From assembly GCA_903839355.1 (NCBI GenBank), contig CAIMBV010000004.1, positions 1 to 10,512 of the forward strand: a DNA stretch of 10,512 bases, given 5' to 3'. The stretch comes from an uncultured Actinomycetes bacterium. Lineage in GTDB: Bacteria > Actinomycetota > Actinomycetes > Nanopelagicales > Nanopelagicaceae. Of the stretch, positions 1 through 6,363 are shown one piece after another. Made by a program: the position numbers and the translations under genes. The number at the start of each line of letters is the position of its first letter. Within the stretch, counting starts at the first letter, position 1. The notes under the pieces were generated by a model that was not told the DNA's origin, made no database searches, and saw only the letters and a list, made by a program, of their open reading frames with translations.

Positions 1-1553
1 ACAAGATTTTCAATAGTCGCTACGAAATCGGAGCCATGATCGGCACTGGTGGAATGGCCGATGTTTATATTGCCGAGGACTTAAGACTTCATCGAAAAGT
101 CGCCGTAAAGATATTGCGCAGTGACTTGGCGCGCGATCCAGCATTTGTGGCACGGTTCAAGAAAGAGGCGCTCGCTGCCGGCGGATTAAATAATCCCGGA
201 ATAGTCGCAGTGTTCGACTCAGGTGAGGATGGGGCGCATTCCTACATCGTCATGGAGCTCGTGAAAGGTCATACCTTGCGACAACTCCTGCAATCAGGCG
301 CCGTGATCTCCCAAGATGAAGCTGTAAAAATTGTTACTGAGATCTTAGAAGCACTCGATTACTCACATAATCAAGGAATCATTCATAGAGATATAAAGCC
401 TGGAAATATCATGATTACCGAGTCCGGCAAGGTCAAAGTGATGGACTTCGGTATTGCACGAGCACTGGATGACATTGGCGCAACAATGACCAATACATGG
501 AATGTCGTTGGTACTGCGCAATATCTTTCACCCGAGCAAGCAACTGGTGAATATGCCGATGCTCGAAGCGATATTTATTCAGTCGGTTGTTTGATGTATG
601 AACTATTAGTGGGGCGCCCTCCTTTTGTCGGCGATACCCCCGTCTCTATCGCCTTCCAACATGTTTCAGCCCCGCTCCCAGCTCCATCTGACATTAATCC
701 CGATATCGATCCAAACCTTGAAACCATTATAAAAGTGGCACTTCATAAGGATCCCAACGATCGTTATCAAGATGCAGGTGCGATGCTCGAGGACTTACGT
801 CGCGCAGTACGTGGTGAGCAAGTTACAACCAAGATCAGAAGAACTAAGCCACGTCGTAGATTTATGTTGGTAGGTGGAGTAGTTGCAGCTCTCATCCTGA
901 TCGTGGGATCAACTCTTTTAACTAAGACCCATTCGCCTGCAACTCCATCGCTGCAAGTCCCTAATGTCGTCGGATTAACTGAAGCACAAGCTCGAGCACT
1001 TCTGACAAACTTCCCCACGATTACAATTCAACCTGCTCCCTCATCGACAATTCCGAAGGGTCGGATTTCAAGTCAGCTCCCACTTGCCGATTCCAAAGTG
1101 ATTCCGGGGAGCAGCATTACGCTGACTGAATCATCAGGAACGGGCAACACATCAGTACCAATTAATTTGATTGGACTCTCACTTGCTGATGCTCGCAATG
1201 CTCTCAATGCGGCAGGACTCACAGTGGCACAAACAATCTCTGAGGATTCCAATCAAGCACCGGGGACGGTACTAAATGTTGATCCATCACCAGGGAGCAT
1301 CCTGGAGGCTGGAGCAGGAGTTACTCTGCAGATTGCTAGCGGGAGTTTGCAAGTTCCCAACCTGGTTGGATTAACCCAAGTTCAAGCAATCACCACACTA
1401 ACTCAGGCTGGATTCTTAGTAAGAACAGCAACTGCATACGACTCCACACAAGCCGATCAGATCGTTTTGGCACAAGCTCCCGATGCAGGAACCACACAAA
1501 ATATCGGAAGCACCGTAACGATCACGGTCAACACCCAGCCAAGTAATCCGTAA
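1..1553 (+). CDS. pknB: PASTA-domain serine/threonine protein kinase PknB (5' end outside window)
   Basis: Membrane Ser/Thr kinase that senses cell-wall muropeptides or lipid II and phosphorylates growth and division proteins. The open frame runs in from the left edge (first full codon at 3). The ATG at 36 lies inside the glycine loop, after residues KIFNSRYEIGA that match the kinase N-terminus, so the true start is upstream. Counting from that Met: glycine loop 3-11, ATP lysine K25, helix-C E44, HRD catalytic D119, N124, DFG D137, and activation-loop T152 and T154 at the positions of the PknB autophosphorylation pair. A basic stretch precedes one transmembrane helix at about 277-295. Three PASTA repeats follow (about 308-371, 374-438, 440-503). 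M. tuberculosis PknB has four PASTA repeats and a longer juxtamembrane linker; here the linker is only about 20 residues. The stop codon abuts the trpG stop. The pknB-trpG-crgA neighbourhood supports PknB over PknA. Confidence 0.95.
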   Translation, partial: KIFNSRYEIGAMIGTGGMADVYIAEDLRLHRKVAVKILRSDLARDPAFVARFKKEALAAGGLNNPGIVAVFDSGEDGAHSYIVMELVKGHTLRQLLQSGAVISQDEAVKIVTEILEALDYSHNQGIIHRDIKPGNIMITESGKVKVMDFGIARALDDIGATMTNTWNVVGTAQYLSPEQATGEYADARSDIYSVGCLMYELLVGRPPFVGDTPVSIAFQHVSAPLPAPSDINPDIDPNLETIIKVALHKDPNDRYQDAGAMLEDLRRAVRGEQVTTKIRRTKPRRRFMLVGGVVAALILIVGSTLLTKTHSPATPSLQVPNVVGLTEAQARALLTNFPTITIQPAPSSTIPKGRISSQLPLADSKVIPGSSITLTESSGTGNTSVPINLIGLSLADARNALNAAGLTVAQTISEDSNQAPGTVLNVDPSPGSILEAGAGVTLQIASGSLQVPNLVGLTQVQAITTLTQAGFLVRTATAYDSTQADQIVLAQAPDAGTTQNIGSTVTITVNTQPSNP

Positions 1554-2180
1554 TTAAGCGCGGATTACAACAGGAGATAGACCTTCTGAACGTGCGCGGG
1601 CGCCGACATCACCACAACGCTCTAACCAATTGCCGAGCATTTGATGGCCATGTTCAGTAAGAACTGACTCGGGATGAAATTGAACTCCTGAAATTGGAAG
1701 AGTTCTGTGTTCAATAGCCATCACAACACCAGAATCTGTCTTGCCCGTTACCTCTAATTCATAGGGCAGGGTTTGCGGTTCTATCGCAAGCGAGTGATAC
1801 CTGGTCGCAGTAAAGGGAGTTGGAAGATTCGCTAACAAGCCTTGGTTTGTGTGGTGGACTATTGAAGTCTTGCCGTGCAACAACTCTGGAGCTCGTGAGA
1901 CAGTTGCACCAAAAGCTACCCCGATCGCTTGATGGCCGAGGCAGACTCCGAGTAGCGGCATCTGATGTGCTGCGGCATATTTAACGAGTTCGATGCTTGC
2001 TCCCGCCGCCTCAGGAGTTCCGGGACCAGGCGAGATAAGGAGTCCATCGAAATTGTGGAGGGTCGAAAAATCCACCTCATCGTTGCGGATGACCGTGACC
2101 TCGGCGCCTAGCTGACCGAGATACTGGACCAAGTTATAGACGAACGAGTCATAGTTATCCACGACCAGTATGCGAGCCAT
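1554..2180 (-). CDS. trpG: Anthranilate/aminodeoxychorismate synthase glutamine amidotransferase subunit
   Basis: Class I glutamine amidotransferase that hydrolyses glutamine and passes ammonia to a chorismate-using partner: TrpE for anthranilate, or PabB for 4-amino-4-deoxychorismate in folate synthesis. The 208-residue protein opens with ILVVDNYDSFVYNL. It has the oxyanion segment SPGPGTP, the nucleophile Cys in GVCLGHQ, and the His and Glu of the triad in QFHPESVLTEHG. It is full length for the family. No trpE or pabB lies in the window, so the TrpG and PabA roles cannot be separated; in many actinobacteria the gene beside pknB is called trpG or pabA. No Shine-Dalgarno precedes the ATG; a TANNNT hexamer ends 6 bases upstream, suggesting a leaderless transcript. 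The gene is divergent from crgA and convergent with pknB with no base between the stops. Confidence 0.93.
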   Translation of the reverse strand: MARILVVDNYDSFVYNLVQYLGQLGAEVTVIRNDEVDFSTLHNFDGLLISPGPGTPEAAGASIELVKYAAAHQMPLLGVCLGHQAIGVAFGATVSRAPELLHGKTSIVHHTNQGLLANLPTPFTATRYHSLAIEPQTLPYELEVTGKTDSGVVMAIEHRTLPISGVQFHPESVLTEHGHQMLGNWLERCGDVGARARSEGLSPVVIRA

Positions 2181-2186
2181 GGGGTA

Positions 2187-2192
2187 AGGCTA
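2187..2192 (-). promoter_or_regulatory. Putative -10 of trpG/pabA, leaderless geometry
   Basis: TAGCCT on the minus strand fits TANNNT and is followed by six bases (TACCCC) and the ATG. There is no ribosome binding site between. Spacing is that of actinobacterial leaderless mRNAs. No -35 was recognised. Confidence 0.4.
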
Positions 2193-2266
2193 CCTACTCT
2201 GGCGAATCGGGGTTTTCTAGATGTGGTTTTCAGGTTTGGTTTTTCTGGATTGCTCTTATGGTGGTG

Positions 2267-2272
2267 TACCTT
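2267..2272 (+). promoter_or_regulatory. Putative -10 of crgA, leaderless geometry
   Basis: TACCTT fits TANNNT and is followed by six bases (TTGCTC) and the crgA ATG at 2279. It also supports 2279 over the upstream ATG at 2258, which would put this element inside the gene. An alternative -10, TATGGT at 2257-2262, would give a short leader. Confidence 0.4.
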
Positions 2273-2278
2273 TTGCTC

Positions 2279-2536
2279 ATGCCTAAGTCCAAGAGCCGCA
2301 AGAAGGATCCGGTCTACATTCCGGATGAGATTGCCCACCTGGCTCCACTGCCTAAAGAGAGCCCAAAGTGGCTAGCTCCTCTCATGTTGGCAGGCTTTCT
2401 AATCGGACTGGTCTGGATCGTTATCTATTATGTGAGCAATACCGGATACCCAATCCCGCATATCGGGGCTTGGAACATGGTTATCGGCTTTGGCTTTATC
2501 GCTGCGGGTTTCACCCTGGCGACCAAGTGGCGATAA
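2279..2536 (+). CDS. crgA: Cell division protein CrgA
   Basis: Small actinobacterial membrane protein that joins the divisome at the septum, contacting FtsZ, FtsQ and penicillin-binding proteins in mycobacteria and limiting Z-ring formation in Streptomyces. The 85 residues start with the family signature MPKSKSRKKD, followed by a basic and proline-containing cytoplasmic tail and two transmembrane helices (about 34-52 and 65-82) joined by a short loop. The protein ends TKWR, like the MRWH end of the M. tuberculosis protein. A longer frame starts at 2258 but adds seven residues (MVVYLLL) not seen in the family, so I use the ATG at 2279. It is divergent from trpG/pabA and lies near pknB, as in Mycobacterium. 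No terminator is visible downstream. Confidence 0.93.
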   Translation: MPKSKSRKKDPVYIPDEIAHLAPLPKESPKWLAPLMLAGFLIGLVWIVIYYVSNTGYPIPHIGAWNMVIGFGFIAAGFTLATKWR

Positions 2537-2571
2537 TTTAGCCCGCTCAATTAGCCACCTATTTACCCACT

Positions 2572-2589
2572 AATTACATGGCTGTAATT
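2572..2589. repeat. 18-bp perfect inverted repeat downstream of crgA
   Basis: AATTACA-TGGC-TGTAATT: 7-bp perfect arms with a 4-bp spacer. It is AT-rich and lacks a following T-run, so it is a poor terminator and a better candidate for a protein-binding dyad. Its right arm shares two bases with the first DnaA-box-like site. Confidence 0.5.
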
Positions 2590-2619
2590 CTCCACACCGT
2601 GGATAAACCCTGTGGAAAA
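2588..2619. promoter_or_regulatory. Cluster of three DnaA-box-like 9-mers
   Basis: Within 32 bp lie TTCTCCACA (+, 2588-2596), TTATCCACG (-, 2598-2606) and TTTTCCACA (-, 2611-2619). Each differs from the classic TTATCCACA at one base, and all fit TTNTCCACR. The site lies between crgA and the response regulator gene. The pknB-crgA block is close to oriC in Mycobacterium, so DnaA binding is plausible. Whether this is an origin element, a titration site or a DnaA-controlled promoter cannot be told here, since dnaA and dnaN are not in the window. Confidence 0.45.
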
Positions 2620-2685
2620 CTTCTGCTATTTCTCAGGAAATCCCCAGTCAACTAGAGAATCCTCTCATCTGTGCCCAGCTATGGG

Positions 2686-2697
2686 TATAGATACAGT
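2686..2697 (+). promoter_or_regulatory. Putative -10 region of the two-component operon
   Basis: TATAGATACAGT contains two overlapping hexamers (TATAGA at 2686; TACAGT at 2692, fitting TANNNT). Either would place transcription start just upstream of or at the ribosome binding site. No clear -35. Weak evidence beyond position and composition. Confidence 0.3.
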
Positions 2698-2702
2698 TCC
2701 GT

Positions 2703-2707
2703 GGAGG
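2703..2707 (+). promoter_or_regulatory. Strong Shine-Dalgarno of the response regulator gene
   Basis: GGAGG followed by eight bases and ATG at 2716. It fixes the start at 2716 rather than the in-frame GTG at 2743. Confidence 0.75.
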
Positions 2708-2715
2708 ATTAAGAA

Positions 2716-3459
2716 ATGACCGCACTTAAAGAGAGAGTCACCGTGGCAGATTCATCTAATTCCAATTTGCAGAGAATTCTCGTTGTAGATGATGAGAGTT
2801 CCATCAGTGAACTAATAGCGACCAGCCTTCGTTTCGTTGGCTTTGATGTCCGGACAGCAGCGACCGGTTCGCAGGCCCTGACCATCGCCGAGGAGTTCAA
2901 ACCCCACGCCTTAATCCTTGATGTAATGCTCCCAGACCAAGATGGCTTTGAGGTCTGTCGCCAACTTCGCTCCGAAGGTCATAGCGTTGGAGTTCTCTTT
3001 CTGACCGCCAAAGACACCGTTGATGACAAGATCGCAGGACTTACGATCGGTGGAGATGACTATGTCACCAAGCCATTCTCCCTCGAAGAGCTCGTTGCTC
3101 GCCTGCGCGCCCTTCTCCGTCGCATCGGTGCTGTCGAGGCAACAGTTGATGAAGAGAAGATCCGCTTTGCAGATCTAGAACTCGATGAGGCAACTCACGA
3201 GGTTCGCCGCGCCGGCAACCTCATCGACCTCTCTCCTACAGAATTTCTTCTACTTCGCTATCTGATGATCAATGCTGATCGCGTCGTGAGCAAGTCACAG
3301 ATTCTCGATCACGTCTGGCAATACGACTTCCGTGGCGATGCGGGAATCGTTGAAACTTACGTCTCATATCTACGAAAGAAGATTGATATCTATGAGCCCG
3401 CACTCATTCACACTGTGCGTGGCGTCGGCTATCGAATGCGAATTCCTGCCGGAAACTAA
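2716..3459 (+). CDS. OmpR/PhoB-family response regulator, PhoP-like
   Basis: DNA-binding response regulator, phosphorylated by the histidine kinase encoded 15 bases downstream. The 247 residues comprise an N-terminal tail of about 19 residues; a receiver domain (20-135) with acidic pair D25/D26, phospho-acceptor D69, switch residues T97 and Y116, and K119 in TKPFSLEEL; and a winged-helix output domain (about 150-245) with LSPTEFLLLRYL and the recognition-helix region VVETYVSYLRKKID-like, ending HTVRGVGYRMR. From memory the closest match over the whole length is mycobacterial PhoP, which has a similar N-terminal tail and the same DKIAGLT-GGDDYVTKPFSLEE and ILDHVW-YDF segments; TrcR is another candidate. 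The regulon is unknown, so no symbol is given. A strong Shine-Dalgarno supports the start. Confidence 0.95.
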   Translation: MTALKERVTVADSSNSNLQRILVVDDESSISELIATSLRFVGFDVRTAATGSQALTIAEEFKPHALILDVMLPDQDGFEVCRQLRSEGHSVGVLFLTAKDTVDDKIAGLTIGGDDYVTKPFSLEELVARLRALLRRIGAVEATVDEEKIRFADLELDEATHEVRRAGNLIDLSPTEFLLLRYLMINADRVVSKSQILDHVWQYDFRGDAGIVETYVSYLRKKIDIYEPALIHTVRGVGYRMRIPAGN

Positions 3460-3474
3460 GATAATTCTTTCACT

Positions 3475-4944
3475 ATGAAGAAACTCCCTCTCTTCTCGCA
3501 ATGGAGCCTGCGCAATCGCTTATTGCTTGCCACTGTGGTCGTGGCAGCAATTGGAATCGGTGCATCTGATTTCGCAGCCAATGCCGAGTTACGGGGTTTT
3601 CTTATTCGCCAGGTTGATTCTCAACTCTCAAGTATCGCTGGTGGAACTGTAGGTCGCTTAGTTCGAGCTGGAATTGACCCCAACTCTGACGACTCCACGA
3701 CTACACAATCGCAAGACCAACCATTTCGAACCGTTAGCCCCTTGCGCGGTGTGCCTACCGCAACTTCAGTAACTCTCTTAGATCCAACTGGTGTTGTCCT
3801 AGGTCAACTCGGCGGAGATATCTCGGCAGGAGGAGCACAGGCCACATTTAGTGGCATGACCCTCGCTCAAGTGGCAGCAACAAATGGAAAGCCCTTCACA
3901 GTTCATACATCAAACCCTGACTCCGAGACGCGCGCTGAGGCTTTTGTATTACCTTCTGATTTGGGATCGGTGGTTGTTGCGGTCTCACTCTCGAGCGTTG
4001 ATAAGACACTTCATGAACTGAGTTGGCTCTTCTTGCTGATCAGCATCGCAGTGCTCATCGTCATAGGTTTGGTCTCACGTTGGTTAATAGGAGTTAGTCT
4101 GCGACCATTGCTAGAAGTCGAGGTAACCGCCGCCGCGATTGCAGATGGAGATTTATCTGCCCGTCTTCCGGAGCTAAGACCGTCTACTGAGGTGGGTCGT
4201 CTCACTCAATCACTCAACATCATGTTGGGGCGCATTGAAGAATCCTTCGCACAGAAGAATGCTTCAGAATCTAAACTTCGTCGATTCGTCGCCGATGCCT
4301 CGCATGAGTTACGTACTCCACTCACGGCAATCCGCGGTTTTGCAGAGTTACATCGCCAAGGCGCAGTTACCGGCGAAGAGAAGACTAAGGAACTCGTAGG
4401 AAGAATCGAGAAGGAATCGATTCGTATGGGTTCACTTGTAGAGGATCTGCTTCTACTTGCCCGCATGGACGAATCACGGCCACTTGCTCTAGAACCGGTC
4501 GACCTCACCCACCTGGTTGAGGAGTGTGTCGCATCTGCCCGAGCAGCGGGTCCCGACCATCCAATCACTGTAAATGTTCCCTCAGAGCTCTACGTTCTTG
4601 GAGATAACAAGAGAATTCATCAGGCTCTCGCCAATCTGCTGGCAAATGCTCGCACCCACACCCCACGAGGTACCCAGATTGAGGTAACTGCTACCTCCGA
4701 TGAGTACGAAGTCACGCTCTCGGTTAAGGATTCAGGGCCAGGGCTTTCAGAGTCAGATCAAGCCAAGATCTTTGAGCGCTTCTTCAGAATCGATCCATCT
4801 CGCGCTCGCCACTCCGGCGAGGGAAGCGGATTGGGGCTATCGATCGTTGATGCTGTCATGAAAGCGCATGGCGGCACCGTCTCCGTCGAATCTAAATTAG
4901 GAGAAGGTGCCACCTTTACGCTGCACTTTCCAATTACAGCTTAG
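3475..4944 (+). CDS. HAMP-domain sensor histidine kinase (PhoR-like partner)
   Basis: Membrane sensor that autophosphorylates on histidine and passes phosphate to the preceding regulator. The 489 residues are ordered: short cytoplasmic start, TM1 (about 16-35), extracytoplasmic sensor domain (about 36-182) with a Ser/Thr/Gln-rich stretch near residues 74-84, TM2 (about 184-203), HAMP (about 205-257), HisKA with H277 in the H-box ASHELRTPL, and HATPase_c with N-box N391 in NLLANA, G1 box D419-SGPG, an FERFFR F-box and the G2 box GSGLGLSIV. All catalytic motifs are intact. No Shine-Dalgarno is seen in the 15-base gap, so translation is probably coupled to the regulator gene. The last 11 bases overlap the 3' end of the convergent SCO gene. 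The stimulus cannot be read from the sequence. Confidence 0.94.
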   Translation: MKKLPLFSQWSLRNRLLLATVVVAAIGIGASDFAANAELRGFLIRQVDSQLSSIAGGTVGRLVRAGIDPNSDDSTTTQSQDQPFRTVSPLRGVPTATSVTLLDPTGVVLGQLGGDISAGGAQATFSGMTLAQVAATNGKPFTVHTSNPDSETRAEAFVLPSDLGSVVVAVSLSSVDKTLHELSWLFLLISIAVLIVIGLVSRWLIGVSLRPLLEVEVTAAAIADGDLSARLPELRPSTEVGRLTQSLNIMLGRIEESFAQKNASESKLRRFVADASHELRTPLTAIRGFAELHRQGAVTGEEKTKELVGRIEKESIRMGSLVEDLLLLARMDESRPLALEPVDLTHLVEECVASARAAGPDHPITVNVPSELYVLGDNKRIHQALANLLANARTHTPRGTQIEVTATSDEYEVTLSVKDSGPGLSESDQAKIFERFFRIDPSRARHSGEGSGLGLSIVDAVMKAHGGTVSVESKLGEGATFTLHFPITA

Positions 4945-5755
4945 TTTGGGTAACCCAACTTAGAGCTTGAATCGCCTGTGCTGGCGTCCAACCACCTTTG
5001 TAAACCGGACTCTTATAAACGTTTGTGCTACTTCCCATGAAGTTAGCTAGTGTTTTAGAGATTGTGCCTGTAAAGGCAGGTAGCGTTCCGCTCACAAACC
5101 GCAAGTGTTGAGTTGAATCTATGATGGCGAATCCATCTGAGTGATCGATGTCGTATGTCAATTTCTCATACGGAGCCATCCAATCGGTTGCCGGAGGGTT
5201 TCCTTGAGGAATGACGTTTACCGAGTATCCAAGGAACTTCTCAATGGCGAGAAGATTTGGATTGATATCCCCAGTGCCTATTGGGTTTTTCTTCGCTAGA
5301 TCAGCTTTAGTCAGGGTTGGAACAGTGGTTTTGCCTGCTGCGGTCCAAATTTGAAAATTTGCTCCTATCAATTTTGCATAAGCTAACAACCGCTTCGGTG
5401 AATCACGGTAAGGATCCACGTCGATGCCAATTACTTTGATTGAAGTATTTTTCGATTCTGATAGAGCCTGCTGAATCTTGAGCATATTGGCGGAGGTGAA
5501 GGGACAGGTATCTCCGCAGAGAGTGAGGAGAGGTACGAGTATTGCGGTACTGCCTTTTAATTCTGCAAGTGAGTGTTGCATCCCATTTTGATCGAGAAAG
5601 TTGGCTGCGAGGACATTTGCTGGAACAGAGACAGTTGTTGCAGTTCCCACAGAGCTTGGTGGCTGCGCTATGGACGCTGCATTTGCGCCAGTTGCCGTTA
5701 GTAGGGCGAGGGTCAAAGAGATTGGAATAACCAGGTATTTAATTCGGGTTTTCAT
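4934..5755 (-). CDS. SCO1/SenC family copper protein (cytochrome c oxidase assembly)
   Basis: Thioredoxin-fold exported protein that binds Cu with two Cys and one His and helps mature the CuA site of cytochrome c oxidase, or serves as a thiol reductase there. The 273 residues have a Sec signal peptide (basic MKTRIK, hydrophobic core 8-22, likely cleavage near A26), no lipobox Cys, the copper motif C80-GDT-C84-P and the distal ligand H205 in DIDHSDGFAIID. The region between the motifs (about 139-200) is longer than in short SCO proteins, and a tail of about 30 residues follows the fold. A Shine-Dalgarno AAAGGA sits six bases before the ATG. It is third in a same-strand set after a PCu(A)C-like gene and a membrane protein, which supports a copper-delivery role. 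The mature form appears soluble unless the signal peptide is retained as an anchor. Confidence 0.88.
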   Translation of the reverse strand: MKTRIKYLVIPISLTLALLTATGANAASIAQPPSSVGTATTVSVPANVLAANFLDQNGMQHSLAELKGSTAILVPLLTLCGDTCPFTSANMLKIQQALSESKNTSIKVIGIDVDPYRDSPKRLLAYAKLIGANFQIWTAAGKTTVPTLTKADLAKKNPIGTGDINPNLLAIEKFLGYSVNVIPQGNPPATDWMAPYEKLTYDIDHSDGFAIIDSTQHLRFVSGTLPAFTGTISKTLANFMGSSTNVYKSPVYKGGWTPAQAIQALSWVTQTKL

Positions 5756-5761
5756 AAACCA

Positions 5762-5767
5762 TCCTTT
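5762..5767 (-). promoter_or_regulatory. Shine-Dalgarno of the SCO gene
   Basis: AAAGGA on the minus strand, six bases (TGGTTT) before the ATG at 5755. It confirms this start and contrasts with the apparently leaderless neighbours. Confidence 0.65.
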
Positions 5768-5795
5768 AATAAGAAGTATGTGAAGCGTGAAGGAG

Positions 5796-5824
5796 TCGAT
5801 CTATCGAAAGTGGTTCTAAACCAC
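5796..5824. promoter_or_regulatory. Two adjacent inverted repeats in the SCO gene leader
   Basis: TCGAT-CT-ATCGA (5796-5807) is followed after two bases by GTGGTT-CTA-AACCAC (5810-5824). Both have perfect arms. They sit in the 102-base gap between the membrane protein gene and the SCO gene. The second could form a 6-bp hairpin in the transcript, but on the minus strand it is followed only by TTTCG, so it is at best a weak terminator or attenuator; operator use is equally possible. Confidence 0.4.
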
Positions 5825-5857
5825 CAACTTGTAAGTGTGCGAGTTAGAAGAGAATTC

Positions 5858-6361
5858 TTAAATTGCGAAAAATGGTGGCGCTCTTAAAGCTCCCAATCTT
5901 CGACTTCTCGTAGAGAAAAATGGCGTTTGCTCTCCATATACGCCATAAACACCTTTGATTACTTCAATCTTGAGCTCAGATGGATCAACATTAAGGAATA
6001 GGAGAGCAATCTTTAATAATTTCTTCCCATAATTTTCTATCCCCGAAATTACAAAATAAGAGATAAACCCAAAAAGAAGATGGAAGCCAAGCATGCGTTC
6101 GTTGTTCATGATCATGCCACCGAGAAGAAAATGAACAGATAACTGAGCAAAAATTGCAAGCGTGGCTAAGCGAGGACCTTCTAGATTCCCTCTAGCGAAA
6201 AATGCGATCAGTCCAACCAGTACACCAGTCTCTACAAAGAGCTGCTTTCCAGATACAAACACTCCGCATCCTGCCATGTGGGCCAAAACCGCCGACAGGA
6301 GCAGGGCTGAGGCGACGAGCGTGGGTCGAACTGCCTGGATAAGGCGGGACTGAATGCCCAT
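5858..6361 (-). CDS. Four-helix membrane protein of unknown function, in copper gene set
   Basis: I do not recognise a family. The 167-residue protein has four predicted transmembrane helices (about 14-36, 42-57, 65-85, 90-108), then a C-terminal tail of about 55 residues ending RSRRLGALRAPPFFAI. In or beside the helices are residues able to bind metal: H28, M29, C32, H77, M83, M85, M90, H94. It lies between a PCu(A)C-like secreted protein gene and a SCO gene on the same strand, so a role in moving or inserting copper at the membrane is a reasonable inference, not shown. The start is uncertain: a TTG at 6367 overlaps the upstream TGA by four bases, while the ATG at 6361 lies two bases after that stop. 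I prefer ATG. No good Shine-Dalgarno is seen, so it is probably translated by coupling. Confidence 0.7.
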   Translation of the reverse strand: MGIQSRLIQAVRPTLVASALLLSAVLAHMAGCGVFVSGKQLFVETGVLVGLIAFFARGNLEGPRLATLAIFAQLSVHFLLGGMIMNNERMLGFHLLFGFISYFVISGIENYGKKLLKIALLFLNVDPSELKIEVIKGVYGVYGEQTPFFSTRSRRLGALRAPPFFAI

Positions 6362-6363
6362 CT

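Noticed and set aside
1551..1556. TAATTA palindrome as a regulatory site
   Set aside because: It arises from two abutting stop codons and needs no other explanation.
2155..2163. Further DnaA-box-like 9-mer TTATCCACG
   Set aside because: It encodes the conserved VDNYD segment of trpG on the opposite strand, so coding constraint explains it. It is also isolated, unlike the noncoding cluster.
2258..2278. Upstream ATG of crgA adding MVVYLLL
   Set aside because: The family signature starts at MPKSKSRKKD, and the proposed -10 would fall inside the longer frame.
4206..4568. 120-residue minus-strand frame inside the sensor kinase gene
   Set aside because: It is antisense to the HAMP-HisKA coding region, is Ser/Arg-rich and low in complexity, and has no start signal.
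5601..5783. Small + strand frame over the SCO signal peptide region
   Set aside because: It is a shadow of the SCO gene with no ribosome binding site and no recognisable protein feature.
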